Origin: Ruegeria sp. R13_0
Lineage (GTDB): Bacteria > Pseudomonadota > Alphaproteobacteria > Rhodobacterales > Rhodobacteraceae
Length of the DNA stretch: 64,000 nucleotides
Reading direction: 5' to 3'
NCBI RefSeq assembly: GCF_017743995.1
Contig: NZ_JAGHRB010000005.1
Coordinates: forward strand, 216,359 to 280,358
Shown: positions 1 to 8,984 of the stretch, piece after piece
Layout: each line of letters begins with the position of its first letter
Numbering within the stretch: position 1 is the first letter of the stretch
The notes under the pieces: generated by a model
The model's input: only the letters and a program-made list of their open reading frames with translations
The model's database searches: none
What the model was told of the DNA's origin: nothing
Translations under genes and position numbers: made by a program

Positions 1-555
1 GGCAGCGACCAGATCTCCGACCCGATTCCCGGCTTCCTGAGCGGACCAGAAATCATATTCGGGTGCAGCAGTGACATAGCGCGCATTGGGGAATGTCGGC
101 GCATCATTCGTGGTCATGCCGCCGATATGGTCTGGATGCATATGGGTCAGCACGACCACGTTAATCTGATCAGGCGTGACACCTGCATCTGCCAAAGCGG
201 CCTGAATGCCGCCCTGACCAAGTCCGGTGTCGAACAGGATCAGCTCTGAGCCTGTGTTCACCAGAGTCGGCGTGAAAAAGAACTGTGCCACGTCAGGCGA
301 GATGAAGTTTTCGGCTGATACTTTGGCGAATTCCTCATCCGAGGCGCCGCCACCGAAGATTTCCTGCGCACCGTCGCGCGGCAAGCTGCCATCCAGCAGG
401 GTTGTGACCGTAAAGTCGCCCAGCTGGAATGATCTTGCGATGGTCGAGTTCGCCTTTGTCTCGGCTCCGGCGGCCAAAAGTGGGGTCGCTGCGGATGCAA
501 ATGGAAGGGCTGCTGCGGCGCCCAGGGCCGCTCTGCGTGTTAAATTGATGGCCAT
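1..555 (-). CDS. MBL-fold metallo-hydrolase (partial, C-terminus outside window)
   Basis: The reverse strand reads inward from an ATG at 555 and stays open to the window edge, so the C-terminal part is missing. The N-terminus carries a twin-arginine-like export signal (TRRAALGAAAA, ending near an AxA site). The zinc-binding signature HMHPDHIGG is visible at about residues 138-146, the HxHxDH motif of the metallo-beta-lactamase superfamily. The substrate cannot be told from the fold; lactonases, sulfatases and phosphodiesterases share it. It is divergent from gltX across about 215 bp in which I see no further gene. Confidence 0.85.
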   Translation of the reverse strand, partial: MAINLTRRAALGAAAALPFASAATPLLAAGAETKANSTIARSFQLGDFTVTTLLDGSLPRDGAQEIFGGGASDEEFAKVSAENFISPDVAQFFFTPTLVNTGSELILFDTGLGQGGIQAALADAGVTPDQINVVVLTHMHPDHIGGMTTNDAPTFPNARYVTAAPEYDFWSAQEAGNRVGDLVAA

Positions 556-771
556 TTCTTAGTCTCCCTGTGAGAACGCCAGCGAAAAAGGTAGTTCGCT
601 TCGGGTCGCGTGCCACTCTATACACCAGTACTCAGTCTGCGTGGATGAACATTGCGTGTTAATATTTGTTCATCTTGCGATCCGGGGTGCCTGAGGAGCT
701 TGGGTAGTCCGAAACGCCTGCTGGACAAAAACGCGCCTTTGTGACAAGAGCCGCGCCAACAGGAGACACCC

Positions 772-2097
772 ATGACAACCACCCGTTTCGCCCCGTCGCC
801 CACCGGTTACATCCATGTGGGCAACCTGCGCACCGCTCTGATGAACTACCTGATCGCCCGCAAGGCAGGCGGTACCTTCATTCTGCGCATCGACGATACC
901 GATCCCGAGCGCTTGAAAGAAGAATATGTCGACGCGATCAAACAGGATCTTGAGTGGCTGGGTCTGCACTGGGATCGGGTCGAGCGTCAGTCCGAACGTC
1001 TGGACCGCTACGCCGAAGCCGCCGACAAGCTGCGCGAGATGGGTCGGTTCTATGAGGCGTTTGAGACGCCGACCGAACTGGACCTCAAGCGCAAGAAGCA
1101 GCTGAACATGGGCAAGCCGCCGGTCTATGACCGCGCCGCACTGAACCTGAGTGAGGCCGAGAAAGACGCACTGCGCGCCGAGCGTGGCAATGGCGTCTGG
1201 CGGTTCAAACTGGATCACGAGCGGATCGAATGGAATGACGGCATTCTGGGCGACATCTCGATCGATGCGGCCTCGGTTTCTGACCCGGTTCTGATCCGCG
1301 GCGACGGGCAGGTTCTGTACACGATTGCGTCTGTCGTGGACGATACCGAGATGGGCGTAACCGATGTGGTACGCGGCTCGGACCACGTCACCAACACCGC
1401 GACGCAGATTCAGATCATCGAGGCGTTGGGCGGCAATTGCCCCCGTTTTGCGCACCATTCATTGCTGACCGGCCCTCAGGGTGAGGCGCTTTCGAAACGT
1501 CTGGGCACGCTGGCCCTGCGTGATCTGCGGGAGCAAGGCGTGCAGCCGATGGCTCTGCTGAGCTTGATGGCGAGGTTGGGGTCCTCTGACCCGGTTGAGC
1601 TGCGCGCTGAGATGGCCGAGCTGATCGAGGGGTTCGATATCAACCGCTTTGGCGCGGCGCCGACCAAGTTTGATGTGCAGGACCTGTTCCCGCTGACCGC
1701 GAAACATCTGCAATCGCTGCCGCTGGCCGACGTGGCCGAGGCAGTTGCCGATGCCGGTGTTCCGGCGGATCTGGCCGAGCCGTTCTGGGCCATGGCGCGC
1801 GAGAACATCACCACTCTGGCCGATCTCAAAGGCTGGTGGGAGCTGTGCCGGGATGGGGCCGAGCCTCTGATCGCGGATGAGGATCGTGACTTTATCGCCG
1901 AGGCAATTGCGCTATTGCCGGAAGGTCCGTTTGATGGCGAAACCTGGGGCACTTGGACCAAAGCCGTCAAAGAGGCCACGGGCCGCAAGGGCAAGGGCCT
2001 GTTCATGCCGCTGCGCAAGGCGCTGACCGGGATGGAGCGTGGGCCCGAGATGGCGGCACTCTTGCCTTTGCTGCAAGTAATCCGCGTGCGAGGCTGA
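772..2097 (+). CDS. gltX: Glutamyl-tRNA synthetase
   Basis: This 441-aa class I aminoacyl-tRNA synthetase charges tRNA with glutamate in the cytoplasm. The HIGH-type motif is HVGN at residues 15-18 (context PSPTGYIHVGN). The KMSKS-type loop is ALSKR near residue 240, a variant common in the GluRS paralogues of alphaproteobacteria, many of which carry two gltX genes. It may therefore be the second copy; the other would lie outside the window. An AGGAGA ribosome binding site ends 5 bases before the ATG. A strong stem-loop terminator follows the stop codon. Confidence 0.93.
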   Translation: MTTTRFAPSPTGYIHVGNLRTALMNYLIARKAGGTFILRIDDTDPERLKEEYVDAIKQDLEWLGLHWDRVERQSERLDRYAEAADKLREMGRFYEAFETPTELDLKRKKQLNMGKPPVYDRAALNLSEAEKDALRAERGNGVWRFKLDHERIEWNDGILGDISIDAASVSDPVLIRGDGQVLYTIASVVDDTEMGVTDVVRGSDHVTNTATQIQIIEALGGNCPRFAHHSLLTGPQGEALSKRLGTLALRDLREQGVQPMALLSLMARLGSSDPVELRAEMAELIEGFDINRFGAAPTKFDVQDLFPLTAKHLQSLPLADVAEAVADAGVPADLAEPFWAMARENITTLADLKGWWELCRDGAEPLIADEDRDFIAEAIALLPEGPFDGETWGTWTKAVKEATGRKGKGLFMPLRKALTGMERGPEMAALLPLLQVIRVRG

Positions 2098-2107
2098 TTG
2101 CCGGACC

Positions 2108-2719
2108 TTAGAACTTGAACGAGGCAGGCAATCCGTCTGCCTCTTTTTGTTGGTGCGGTTGGATGACCCGCACTGACGCCCGGCGCAAGCGATCGTCAAC
2201 AAAGTCTGTCTCTTCCGGTTTGAGCTGTTGATGACGTGGGTATCTTGGCTCGGCCCTGTCATTCAAGACGGGCGCGTCCCAGCCATCCGTTGTTGCGAAG
2301 AACCGATCGGCCCCGTCCGGTCCAAAAATACGCAGATACCCTTGCACGACGACGTCGATGTAGCTCAGCAGCAGCGGATGATGATCTGTCGGCGCCTTGT
2401 GCCGGTCCTTCGGCACCGCATAAACAGCGATTTCCACATCCTGCTTAAGAGGGTGCGCGACCGACTGCGTGGCGGGAATTCGGTTATAGGCCCACTCACG
2501 CTCATCCAGCGCGGCCCAGTCGTTTTTGGGCACATGGGCGATCATGCCTTCGATCTCGGAGTCAGGATCAGGGACTGCCGTCAGGAACGCGACCGAACGC
2601 AAGTCGGTATGCTTCCATGCCCGCCGCCAACCTTTGAGCTTTGCTGGCCGGGGATCGGGAAAGTCATGTGTGGCCAGGTTCACGAGGCTGCCATAGCCAA
2701 AGAAATAGGGGTCTGCCAT
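2108..2719 (-). CDS. Gamma-glutamylcyclotransferase-like protein
   Basis: About 203 aa. The N-terminus reads MADPYFFGYGSLVN, the YGSL substrate-loop signature of the GGCT/AIG2-like fold, which cleaves gamma-glutamyl peptides by cyclising the glutamyl group. I chose the ATG at 2719 because the family starts just before YGSL; an upstream ATG in the same frame at 2791 would add 24 residues without family similarity. It is convergent with gltX and divergent from the Rrf2 regulator. The exact substrate is not known. Confidence 0.8.
   Translation of the reverse strand: MADPYFFGYGSLVNLATHDFPDPRPAKLKGWRRAWKHTDLRSVAFLTAVPDPDSEIEGMIAHVPKNDWAALDEREWAYNRIPATQSVAHPLKQDVEIAVYAVPKDRHKAPTDHHPLLLSYIDVVVQGYLRIFGPDGADRFFATTDGWDAPVLNDRAEPRYPRHQQLKPEETDFVDDRLRRASVRVIQPHQQKEADGLPASFKF
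2121..2148 (+). terminator. Intrinsic terminator of gltX
   Basis: GAGGCAG (2121-2127) pairs with CTGCCTC (2137-2143), and five T follow. It serves the forward gltX transcript but lies inside the last codons of the convergent gamma-glutamylcyclotransferase-like gene. Confidence 0.8.
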
Positions 2720-2814
2720 CAGCGCGGGATGTCCTTTGGGTCGATTGATGTATGTCAAACCGCTTTTTTGCCGGACATGCAATAAGATCACATCATAGAT
2801 TTAGGGAGGCCCCT

Positions 2815-3261
2815 ATGCGGATTACCAAACGGACGAATATCGCCGTGCGCCTGTTAATGTATTGCGCGGCACATCCCGAAAGGCTGGTGACCAAGGCCGA
2901 GATCGCCGAGGTTTGCAACATCTCCGAAAACCATCTGGCTCAGGTGATCAACCAGTTGAGCCAGCTGAACTATCTCAGCACCCAACGGGGCCGCAATGGG
3001 GGCATGTCGCTGGCGCGCTCGGCTGATGAGATCCGGGTGGGGGCGGTGTTCCGGGATGTCGAAGGCGCGTTGCCGATTGCCGAGTGTTTTGCGGATGCCG
3101 ACAACACCTGCCCTCTGACAGATGCGTGTCGATTGAAGCTGGCGCTGAAGGACGCGGCTGAGGTGTTTTACGCCTCGCTTGACGAAATCACATTGGACGC
3201 GTTGGTTTGTGACAACGATCCATTATTGAAAATCCTGCAACCCGTCGCCTGCGTGCGCTAA
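2815..3261 (+). CDS. Rrf2-family transcriptional regulator, NsrR-like
   Basis: 148 aa with an N-terminal winged helix (TKAEIAEVCNISENHLAQVI, about residues 26-45). Three cysteines at 91, 99 and 105 are spaced C-x7-C-x5-C, the cluster-ligand spacing I recall for Bacillus NsrR, so an Fe-S nitric oxide sensor is likely. An upstream in-frame start at 2752 exists, but the ATG at 2815 has an AGGGAGG site 6 bases before it and matches the family start. No nitric-oxide detoxification gene sits beside it, so any targets are elsewhere. Confidence 0.82.
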   Translation: MRITKRTNIAVRLLMYCAAHPERLVTKAEIAEVCNISENHLAQVINQLSQLNYLSTQRGRNGGMSLARSADEIRVGAVFRDVEGALPIAECFADADNTCPLTDACRLKLALKDAAEVFYASLDEITLDALVCDNDPLLKILQPVACVR

Positions 3262-3265
3262 GGGG

Positions 3266-5794
3266 TCAATCGCTGGCGCGCAGGATGCGAGCTGGTCTTA
3301 CCGATAGCGGCCGCAGGGCGAAGGCAAGCCCTGCACCCAATGTCACGACCATTCCGGCCAGCACGATGCCAACCGCCGAAGGCCAGATAACCGTATAGCC
3401 GGTGTCGAAAATATAGGTGGCGACGGCCCAGCCCCCCAGAATGCCGACCAAAAGGGCGACGCCCCCGGCGGCCGCCCCTAGCAAGACAGCGCGCAAAGCA
3501 AAGCTGAAGAGGATGCGCTGTCGGTTCGCCCCAAGTGTTTTCAGAACCGCAGCCTCGTAGCGGCGCGCGGGCTCTCCGGCGGCTGCCGCGCCGATCAGGA
3601 CCAGAAACCCTGTCAAAAGCGAGACACCTGCCCCGTAGGAGGTTGCCGCCGCCAACCCGGCCAGCAGGCCCGAAACCCGGTCAATCGCGTCCCGCACCCG
3701 GATCGCAGTGATATTGGGGTATTGGTCGGCCAGATCGCGCAGGATCGCGGATTCGGCCTGTTCCTCGGCATAGACGGTGGCGATGAAACTGTGTGGTGCA
3801 CCGGCAAGCGCCGAGGGGTTCATCGACATAATGAAGCCCATGCCAGCCGTTGAAAAGTCGACCTCGCGCAATGAGGTCAGGCGGGCCGTGATATCTCGGC
3901 CCAAGATGTTGACCGTCAGTTCATCCCCAAGGGTCAGGCCCATCTCCGCGGCCTCTTCAGCGGCGAAGCTGACCTGGGGTTCTCCGGAATAGTCTTCGGC
4001 CCACCAATCGCCTGCTGTGACGCGTGCGTTTTCGGGCGGGCTGGCGGAGTAGGTGATGCCTCGGTCGCCCTCCAGAACCCAATGGTCCCCGGCAACGTCG
4101 CGCGCGGGGCGTCCGTTGATCTGGGTGATGATGCCGCGCAGCATCGGTGCGCTTTCGATGCGGCTGACGGATGGGTCGGATTCCAGACGCTCGGTGAAGC
4201 CCGGCATCTGGTCCTTTTGGATGTCGACAAAGAAATAGGACGGCGCAACATCCGGCAGGTTGCCTGAGATCGCATTGCGTAAGGTCCCGTCAATCTGCCC
4301 AACGGCGGCCAGAACAGACAGGCCGAGACCGAGGGACAGGACCACCGATGCCGCGCCCTCGCGCGGGTCGGAAATAGCCGAGAGCGCCCACCGCATGGCA
4401 GGGCGGCCACGCGCGACGGGTTTGCCTGCGCGGGCGATGCGGCCGATGGCGATGGCCGATAGGGACAGCAGGATGAGCGCGCCCACCAAGCCAGCACTGG
4501 TCCAGAGCGTCAGTCGGGCGGAGCCGCTGAACCACGCGGCGATTGCGATCAGCAGGAGCAGCCCGAAACCGGTGGCGATGACATAGATGGGTCGAGGGAG
4601 GGCGCGGGCCGTGGTCAGCGCATCGCGGAACAGGGTGGCGGCGCGCACTTCCTCAGTTCGGGCCAGTGGCCACAGGGTAAACAGGAAAGCGGTCAGTATG
4701 CCGTAGATCGCAGCCTCGACCAAGGCTTGCGGGTAGAGGGCGAAAACCGCCGGGATCGGCAGCAGGCTTTCGATCATTGGGGCCAGAGCCAGCGGCAGGA
4801 CCCCGCCCAATGTGACGCCGATGGCTATTCCGATGCCCGACAAGAGCCCGATCTGGATCATATAGGTCTGGAAGATCGTCGCGCGGTCGGCCCCCAAGGT
4901 GCGCAAGGTGGCGATGGTTTCGGTCTTCTGCGACAGGTACGCGCGGACGGCTGCGGATACGCCTATGCCGCCGACTGCCAACCCTGAAAGGCCGACCAGA
5001 ACCAGAAACGCGCTGAGGCGGTTGACGAATTCAGTGATGCCCGGTGCCCCGTTGCGGGCATCGGTCCAGCGCATGCCGGTGCCATCGAAGGCCTCCGTGG
5101 CCTGCTGGGAGAGGTCTGCAAGATCAGTACCTCTGGGCAGATCGAGGCGGTATTTGGTCGAAAACAGCGTGCCCGGGGCCAATAGGCCGGAGGCTTGCAA
5201 GTCTTCGGTTCGGACCAGTGTTCTTGGCCCAAGGGCGAATCCGTCCGCCGCACCGTCCGGCTCATGACGCAGGGCCGCCATCAGGACAAACTCCTGCGTG
5301 CCCAAGGCAAAACGATCGCCGACCGTCAGCCCCATCCGGTCGATCAATGCGGGGGCCATGACGGCACCGGGCAGGCCGTCTGCGCCCGCAAAAGCGTTGT
5401 CCAGAGGCATTTCCGGGGTCAGAGTGACAGCCCCCACCAAGGGATAAGCGCCATCCACCGCTTTGACTTGTGTCAGGGCGCGCTCGGTTCCGGTGTCTTG
5501 CGCGGCGACAGCCATAGACCGGAAATCGACAACCACGGACACCTGTTGCGCGGTCTCGTCCATCCAGCGCCGTTCTTCGTCGCTGGCAAAGCGATAGGTG
5601 AACTCAAGCTGCGCGTCTCCGCCCAGCAAGGCGGCCCCTTCCTGCGTCAACCCTGTCTGGATGGCCGAGCGGACCGAGCCGACCGCAGCGATGGCCGCAA
5701 CCCCAAGGGCGAGACAGGCGAGGAAGATGCGAAAGCCACGCAGGCCTCCGCGCAGTTCACGACGTGCCAGCCGTCCGGCCAGTCGCAGGCTCAT
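3266..5794 (-). CDS. ABC transporter permease, FtsX/YbbP type
   Basis: 842 aa. It is a membrane subunit of an ABC system with an N-terminal transmembrane helix, a large periplasmic region, and FtsX-like helical blocks near residues 255-380 and 715-835. It belongs with the ATPase just upstream: its ATG overlaps that stop by 4 bases. The ybbA-ybbP-tesA neighbourhood is conserved in proteobacteria and is thought to act on envelope lipids or lipoproteins, but its substrate is unsettled. The C-terminal end is convergent with the Rrf2 regulator, only 4 bases apart. Confidence 0.88.
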   Translation of the reverse strand: MSLRLAGRLARRELRGGLRGFRIFLACLALGVAAIAAVGSVRSAIQTGLTQEGAALLGGDAQLEFTYRFASDEERRWMDETAQQVSVVVDFRSMAVAAQDTGTERALTQVKAVDGAYPLVGAVTLTPEMPLDNAFAGADGLPGAVMAPALIDRMGLTVGDRFALGTQEFVLMAALRHEPDGAADGFALGPRTLVRTEDLQASGLLAPGTLFSTKYRLDLPRGTDLADLSQQATEAFDGTGMRWTDARNGAPGITEFVNRLSAFLVLVGLSGLAVGGIGVSAAVRAYLSQKTETIATLRTLGADRATIFQTYMIQIGLLSGIGIAIGVTLGGVLPLALAPMIESLLPIPAVFALYPQALVEAAIYGILTAFLFTLWPLARTEEVRAATLFRDALTTARALPRPIYVIATGFGLLLLIAIAAWFSGSARLTLWTSAGLVGALILLSLSAIAIGRIARAGKPVARGRPAMRWALSAISDPREGAASVVLSLGLGLSVLAAVGQIDGTLRNAISGNLPDVAPSYFFVDIQKDQMPGFTERLESDPSVSRIESAPMLRGIITQINGRPARDVAGDHWVLEGDRGITYSASPPENARVTAGDWWAEDYSGEPQVSFAAEEAAEMGLTLGDELTVNILGRDITARLTSLREVDFSTAGMGFIMSMNPSALAGAPHSFIATVYAEEQAESAILRDLADQYPNITAIRVRDAIDRVSGLLAGLAAATSYGAGVSLLTGFLVLIGAAAAGEPARRYEAAVLKTLGANRQRILFSFALRAVLLGAAAGGVALLVGILGGWAVATYIFDTGYTVIWPSAVGIVLAGMVVTLGAGLAFALRPLSVRPARILRASD

Positions 5795-6486
5795 TCCGCG
5801 GCCTCTTGCTTGGTCTCATCTGAGATTCGGCCGTCGCGCAAGCGTACAACGCGGTCACAGCGCGCCGCCAGCGATGGGCTGTGCGTGACCAACACCAAGG
5901 TTGCGCCGTGCTTGTCCCGCAGACCGAACAGCAGATCGACGATTGCCGCTCCGTTGGTTTCATCCAGATTGCCCGTAGGCTCATCCGCCAAAAGGATCTG
6001 AGGGCGCGGGGCCGAGGCGCGGGCCAGGGCAACACGCTGTTGCTCACCCCCGGACAATTGCGCCGGATAATGGTCGCGCCGATGGGACAGCCCGACGGTG
6101 TCGAGTTCTACCTCCGCGCGTGTGAATGCGTCCTTGTGGCCGGCCAGCTCCAGTGGGGTGGCAACGTTTTCCAGTGCCGTCATGGTGGGGATCAGGTGGA
6201 AATTCTGGAACACGATACCCATCGTGTCACGCCGAAAGCGGGCCAGCGTATCTTCATCCATTGTCGTCAGATCCTGACCCAAAGCCGAGACACTACCGCC
6301 CGTGGCCTGTTCCAACCCGCCCATCAGCATCAGCAGCGAAGATTTGCCCGACCCGGATGGCCCGATCAGCCCCAAACTCTCGCTCTTCATCACGGACAGA
6401 GAGATTTCATGCAGAATATCGACTCGCCCGGCATTGCCATCCAGCGACAAAGAGGCATTTTGGAGCGTAAGAACAGCTGAAGTCAT
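5791..6486 (-). CDS. ABC transporter ATP-binding protein, YbbA type
   Basis: 231 aa. Walker A is GPSGSGKSS, the signature is LSGGEQQRVALARA, and Walker B is ILLADEPTGNLD. It resembles the LolD/MacB/YbbA group of ATPases that drive FtsX-type permeases. A possible start lies 4 codons upstream at 6498, but the ATG at 6486 has a GGAAAG site at proper spacing. The tesA-like gene diverges from it across only about 26 bases, so both promoters must overlap or lie in coding DNA. Confidence 0.9.
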   Translation of the reverse strand: MTSAVLTLQNASLSLDGNAGRVDILHEISLSVMKSESLGLIGPSGSGKSSLLMLMGGLEQATGGSVSALGQDLTTMDEDTLARFRRDTMGIVFQNFHLIPTMTALENVATPLELAGHKDAFTRAEVELDTVGLSHRRDHYPAQLSGGEQQRVALARASAPRPQILLADEPTGNLDETNGAAIVDLLFGLRDKHGATLVLVTHSPSLAARCDRVVRLRDGRISDETKQEAAE

Positions 6487-6512
6487 CGGTCTTTCCATCG
6501 GAGGGCAGTCAA

Positions 6513-7178
6513 TTGGGATATGGAGCGTTTGCAGCTCTGCGCAAGGTTCTGGTTTCAGGGCTGTTTGTCAGTTGGGGCTATACTGCAACAGCCGAGCCCG
6601 TTGTGATTGCCGCACTGGGGGATTCGCTGACCCAAGGCTATGGGTTGGTCGAATGGGACGGGTTTGTCCCACAGCTGGAACGCTGGCTGCAGGCGAACGG
6701 GGCCGAGGTTCGTTTGATCAACGCGGGTGTCTCGGGGGACACAACGGCGGGCGGTGCCGCGCGGGTCGAGTGGACTTTGACGCCGGATGTGGACGCGATG
6801 ATCGTCGCGCTGGGTGGCAACGACTTGCTGCGAGGTCTCGACCCCGATCTGTCACGCGCTAACTTGACCGCAATCCTGAGCGCGGCTGAAACAAGCAATG
6901 TCGACGTGTTGCTGATTGGCATGCAGGCCCCCGGCAACTATGGTCCGGACTATAAACAGGCGTTCGACACGATCTACCCGGATTTGGCTGAACAGTTTGA
7001 TGTCCTCTACGCCGAGAGTTTCTTTGACGGTCTCGCCTCGGGTGGTGATCCGAACGTAGTCAGCCAATACATGCAGCCGGACGGGATTCACCCGAATGCC
7101 CAAGGCGTCGCGCGGATTGTTGAGGCGCTTGGCCCATCCGTGCTGGAACTGGTCAAGATGTCGGGTGAACAGGGCTAG
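6513..7178 (+). CDS. TesA-like arylesterase / lysophospholipase (SGNH hydrolase)
   Basis: 221 aa including a signal peptide that ends near TATA-EP, so it is probably periplasmic. The SGNH blocks are clear: GDSLTQGYGL (nucleophile Ser), LGGNDLLRG and DGIHPNAQG (Asp/His). The start is TTG at 6513, supported by GGAGGG 7 bases upstream; I see no ATG that keeps the signal peptide. It pairs divergently with the YbbA/YbbP exporter, as in other proteobacteria. It ends 6 bases from the convergent L,D-transpeptidase stop. Confidence 0.9.
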   Translation: MGYGAFAALRKVLVSGLFVSWGYTATAEPVVIAALGDSLTQGYGLVEWDGFVPQLERWLQANGAEVRLINAGVSGDTTAGGAARVEWTLTPDVDAMIVALGGNDLLRGLDPDLSRANLTAILSAAETSNVDVLLIGMQAPGNYGPDYKQAFDTIYPDLAEQFDVLYAESFFDGLASGGDPNVVSQYMQPDGIHPNAQGVARIVEALGPSVLELVKMSGEQG

Positions 7179-7184
7179 GGGCCG

Positions 7185-7739
7185 TTAGACCACTGTGACG
7201 ACCGTTCCGATCGGCACGCGGTTGTAGAGATCCACCACGTGTTCGTTCATCATCCGGATACATCCGTTGGACGCTGCCCGTCCGATCGTCTGCGGCTGCG
7301 TTGTCCCGTGGATGCGGAAATAGGTATCGACCCCGTTCTGGAACAGATAGAGTGCCCGCGCGCCCAATGGATTGTCGCCCCCGCCAGGCTGGACATAGTC
7401 GTTATCCTTGAAACGGGCATAGGCCACCGGATCCCGCTCAATCATCTCTTGCGTAGGCCGCCAGGTGGGCCATTCCTTCTTCACGTCGATGGTCGCAGTG
7501 CCGGTAAACTCCAACCCGGCTTTGCCGACCCCACAGCCATAGCGGACCGCCTTGCGTGGTTCGGTCACGTAATACAGGTAGAAGGATCGCGGCACGACCA
7601 GCAGTTGCCCCGGCTGAAACTGCTTTTTGATCCGGACAAATTGCGGTGTGGGATCATACTCGGCAGCCTTCTTGGCAACGGCAATACCGGGGAGAAGGCT
7701 CAGGGCCGTTCCGGCCAGAAAAACACGACGTGTAAACAT
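7185..7739 (-). CDS. L,D-transpeptidase (YkuD domain)
   Basis: 184 aa with a signal sequence that has a Tat-like start (FTRRVFLAGTAL). The YkuD domain carries the conserved His144 in HGT and the catalytic Cys160 in SNGCIRM. These enzymes form 3-3 crosslinks in peptidoglycan or attach proteins to it in the periplasm. The length fits short single-domain alphaproteobacterial members. It stands alone, with about 150 bp of AT-rich DNA upstream. Confidence 0.9.
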   Translation of the reverse strand: MFTRRVFLAGTALSLLPGIAVAKKAAEYDPTPQFVRIKKQFQPGQLLVVPRSFYLYYVTEPRKAVRYGCGVGKAGLEFTGTATIDVKKEWPTWRPTQEMIERDPVAYARFKDNDYVQPGGGDNPLGARALYLFQNGVDTYFRIHGTTQPQTIGRAASNGCIRMMNEHVVDLYNRVPIGTVVTVV

Positions 7740-7858
7740 GTGCGCCTCTTGAATTGACCTGAAAAATCATCACTCGAACTCCAGAATGATATCTTAATTG
7801 GTCAATTATGGGGCAGATATTACGAAATTGTGATGTGAGGCCTGACGGTCACAATACA

Positions 7859-7879
7859 GGGCGGGGTTTACCCCCGCCC
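7859..7879 (-). terminator. Stem-loop downstream of the cold-shock gene
   Basis: GGGCGGGG (7859-7866) pairs with CCCCGCCC (7872-7879) around a short loop, 12 bases past the stop codon of the reverse-strand csp gene. The T run on that strand is weak. Confidence 0.55.
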
Positions 7880-7890
7880 GTTAGAGTGGC

Positions 7891-8097
7891 TTATGCCAGC
7901 TCGATATTGTCCGCGCTTTCGCGGCCGTCACGACCCGAGCGGAGCTCGTAGGTGACTTTCTGGTTGTCGGCCAAACCGGTCAGGCCCGAACGCTCGACAG
8001 CCGAGATGTGAACGAAGATGTCTTTGCCGCCATCTTCGGGTGCGATAAAGCCGTAGCCTTTGGTGGTGTTGAACCATTTTACGGTGCCTGCAGGCAT
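7891..8097 (-). CDS. Cold-shock domain protein (CspA family)
   Basis: 68 aa, a single OB-fold nucleic-acid-binding domain. RNP1 is KGYGFI (residues 13-18) and RNP2 includes FVHI (28-31). Such proteins act as RNA chaperones. The 5' leader of about 180 bp between it and the transposase gene is long, as is usual for csp mRNAs, which often carry temperature-responsive structure. I could not define a structure by eye. Confidence 0.95.
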   Translation of the reverse strand: MPAGTVKWFNTTKGYGFIAPEDGGKDIFVHISAVERSGLTGLADNQKVTYELRSGRDGRESADNIELA

Positions 8098-8301
8098 ATC
8101 CGTGTCTCCTGTTTAGTGCTGCCCACGTGGATGCGGCAGCCTGGCGTCGTCGGTCTGGATCGAATGACTGAGCGCCGTAGAAGGAGACAGTGGGTCGAAA
8201 TAGAAAAACGTTAGCCCTTTGGATATGGCATTGGGGCAGGGATGTGGCAAGGGTGGATTTGGTTAACGATTTGGTAGCCATGAGTGCGGCAGTATGCAGG
8301 C

Positions 8302-8910
8302 ATGAGCAACTACCGCCGCGTTCGAATCCCCGGAGCCAAGTACTTTTTCACTATCTCTCTGGCCGACAGGTCGTCCGATTTGTTGACGAGAGAAGTGGCG
8401 CATTTGCGCGCTGCGTTTGCAGTGACGCAACAAGAGAGGCCGTTCTGGTGTGACGCGTTTGTCGTGTTGCCGGATCATATCCACGCGGTTTGGACGTTGC
8501 CGCCCGGAGATTCGAACTATTCGACGCGGTGGGGTGCGATCAAAGCACGTTTCACCATGCGATTGAATGAAGTGAGGCGTAGGCCGGGCTTCAGCCCGGC
8601 ACCAGTTCCAAAACACCCGCCCATCGTGACTTCTGGCAGATATGCCGGGCTGAAGCCCGGCCTACGGCGCAACAAGCGTGAGGCACCGATTTGGCAGCGC
8701 CGATTTTGGGAACATACTATTCGAGACGAACAGGATTACCGCAATCATATGGCTTATTGCTGGGGTAACCCGGTTAAACATGGGTTGGTCGAGCACTCGA
8801 CCGATTGGCCGTATTCGTCGATCCATCGCGATATCCGTTTGGGTAGAGTTGAACCGGAGTGGAGTTTTAGCTTCGCTACAGGGGCATTTGGGGAGCCGCA
8901 GGGTGGGTGA
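8302..8910 (+). CDS. REP-associated tyrosine transposase (RAYT, Y1 family)
   Basis: 202 aa. The HUH motif is DHIHAVW (His59, His61) and the likely catalytic tyrosine is Tyr152 in AYCWGNPVKHG, both typical of Y1 transposases of the RAYT branch. These proteins nick single-stranded REP palindromes next to a GTAG tetranucleotide. Two inverted REP-like elements lie in frame inside this gene and encode residues 93-122, a linker between the two catalytic halves. I chose ATG 8302; an in-frame GTG lies 6 codons upstream. The gene is likely intact and a domesticated or selfish single-copy element. Confidence 0.87.
   Translation: MSNYRRVRIPGAKYFFTISLADRSSDLLTREVAHLRAAFAVTQQERPFWCDAFVVLPDHIHAVWTLPPGDSNYSTRWGAIKARFTMRLNEVRRRPGFSPAPVPKHPPIVTSGRYAGLKPGLRRNKREAPIWQRRFWEHTIRDEQDYRNHMAYCWGNPVKHGLVEHSTDWPYSSIHRDIRLGRVEPEWSFSFATGAFGEPQGG
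8579..8665. repeat. Inverted pair of REP-like palindromes (BIME-like) inside the RAYT gene
   Basis: The first copy is GTAG (8579-8582) followed by GCCGGGC-TTCA-GCCCGGC (8583-8600). The second is its inverse, GCCGGGC-TGAA-GCCCGGC (8644-8661) followed by CTAC (8662-8665). Both are perfect 7-bp stems with 4-base loops, and the GTAG mark lies on the outer side of each. The 43 bases between them are not palindromic. The reading frame passes through both. Confidence 0.85.
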
Positions 8911-8984
8911 TTTCAGCCATCATTTGAATAGCTTGGGCTTGGAGTATTTAGGTGCGACGGATGTAAGGACCTAGCCTTCAGGTG

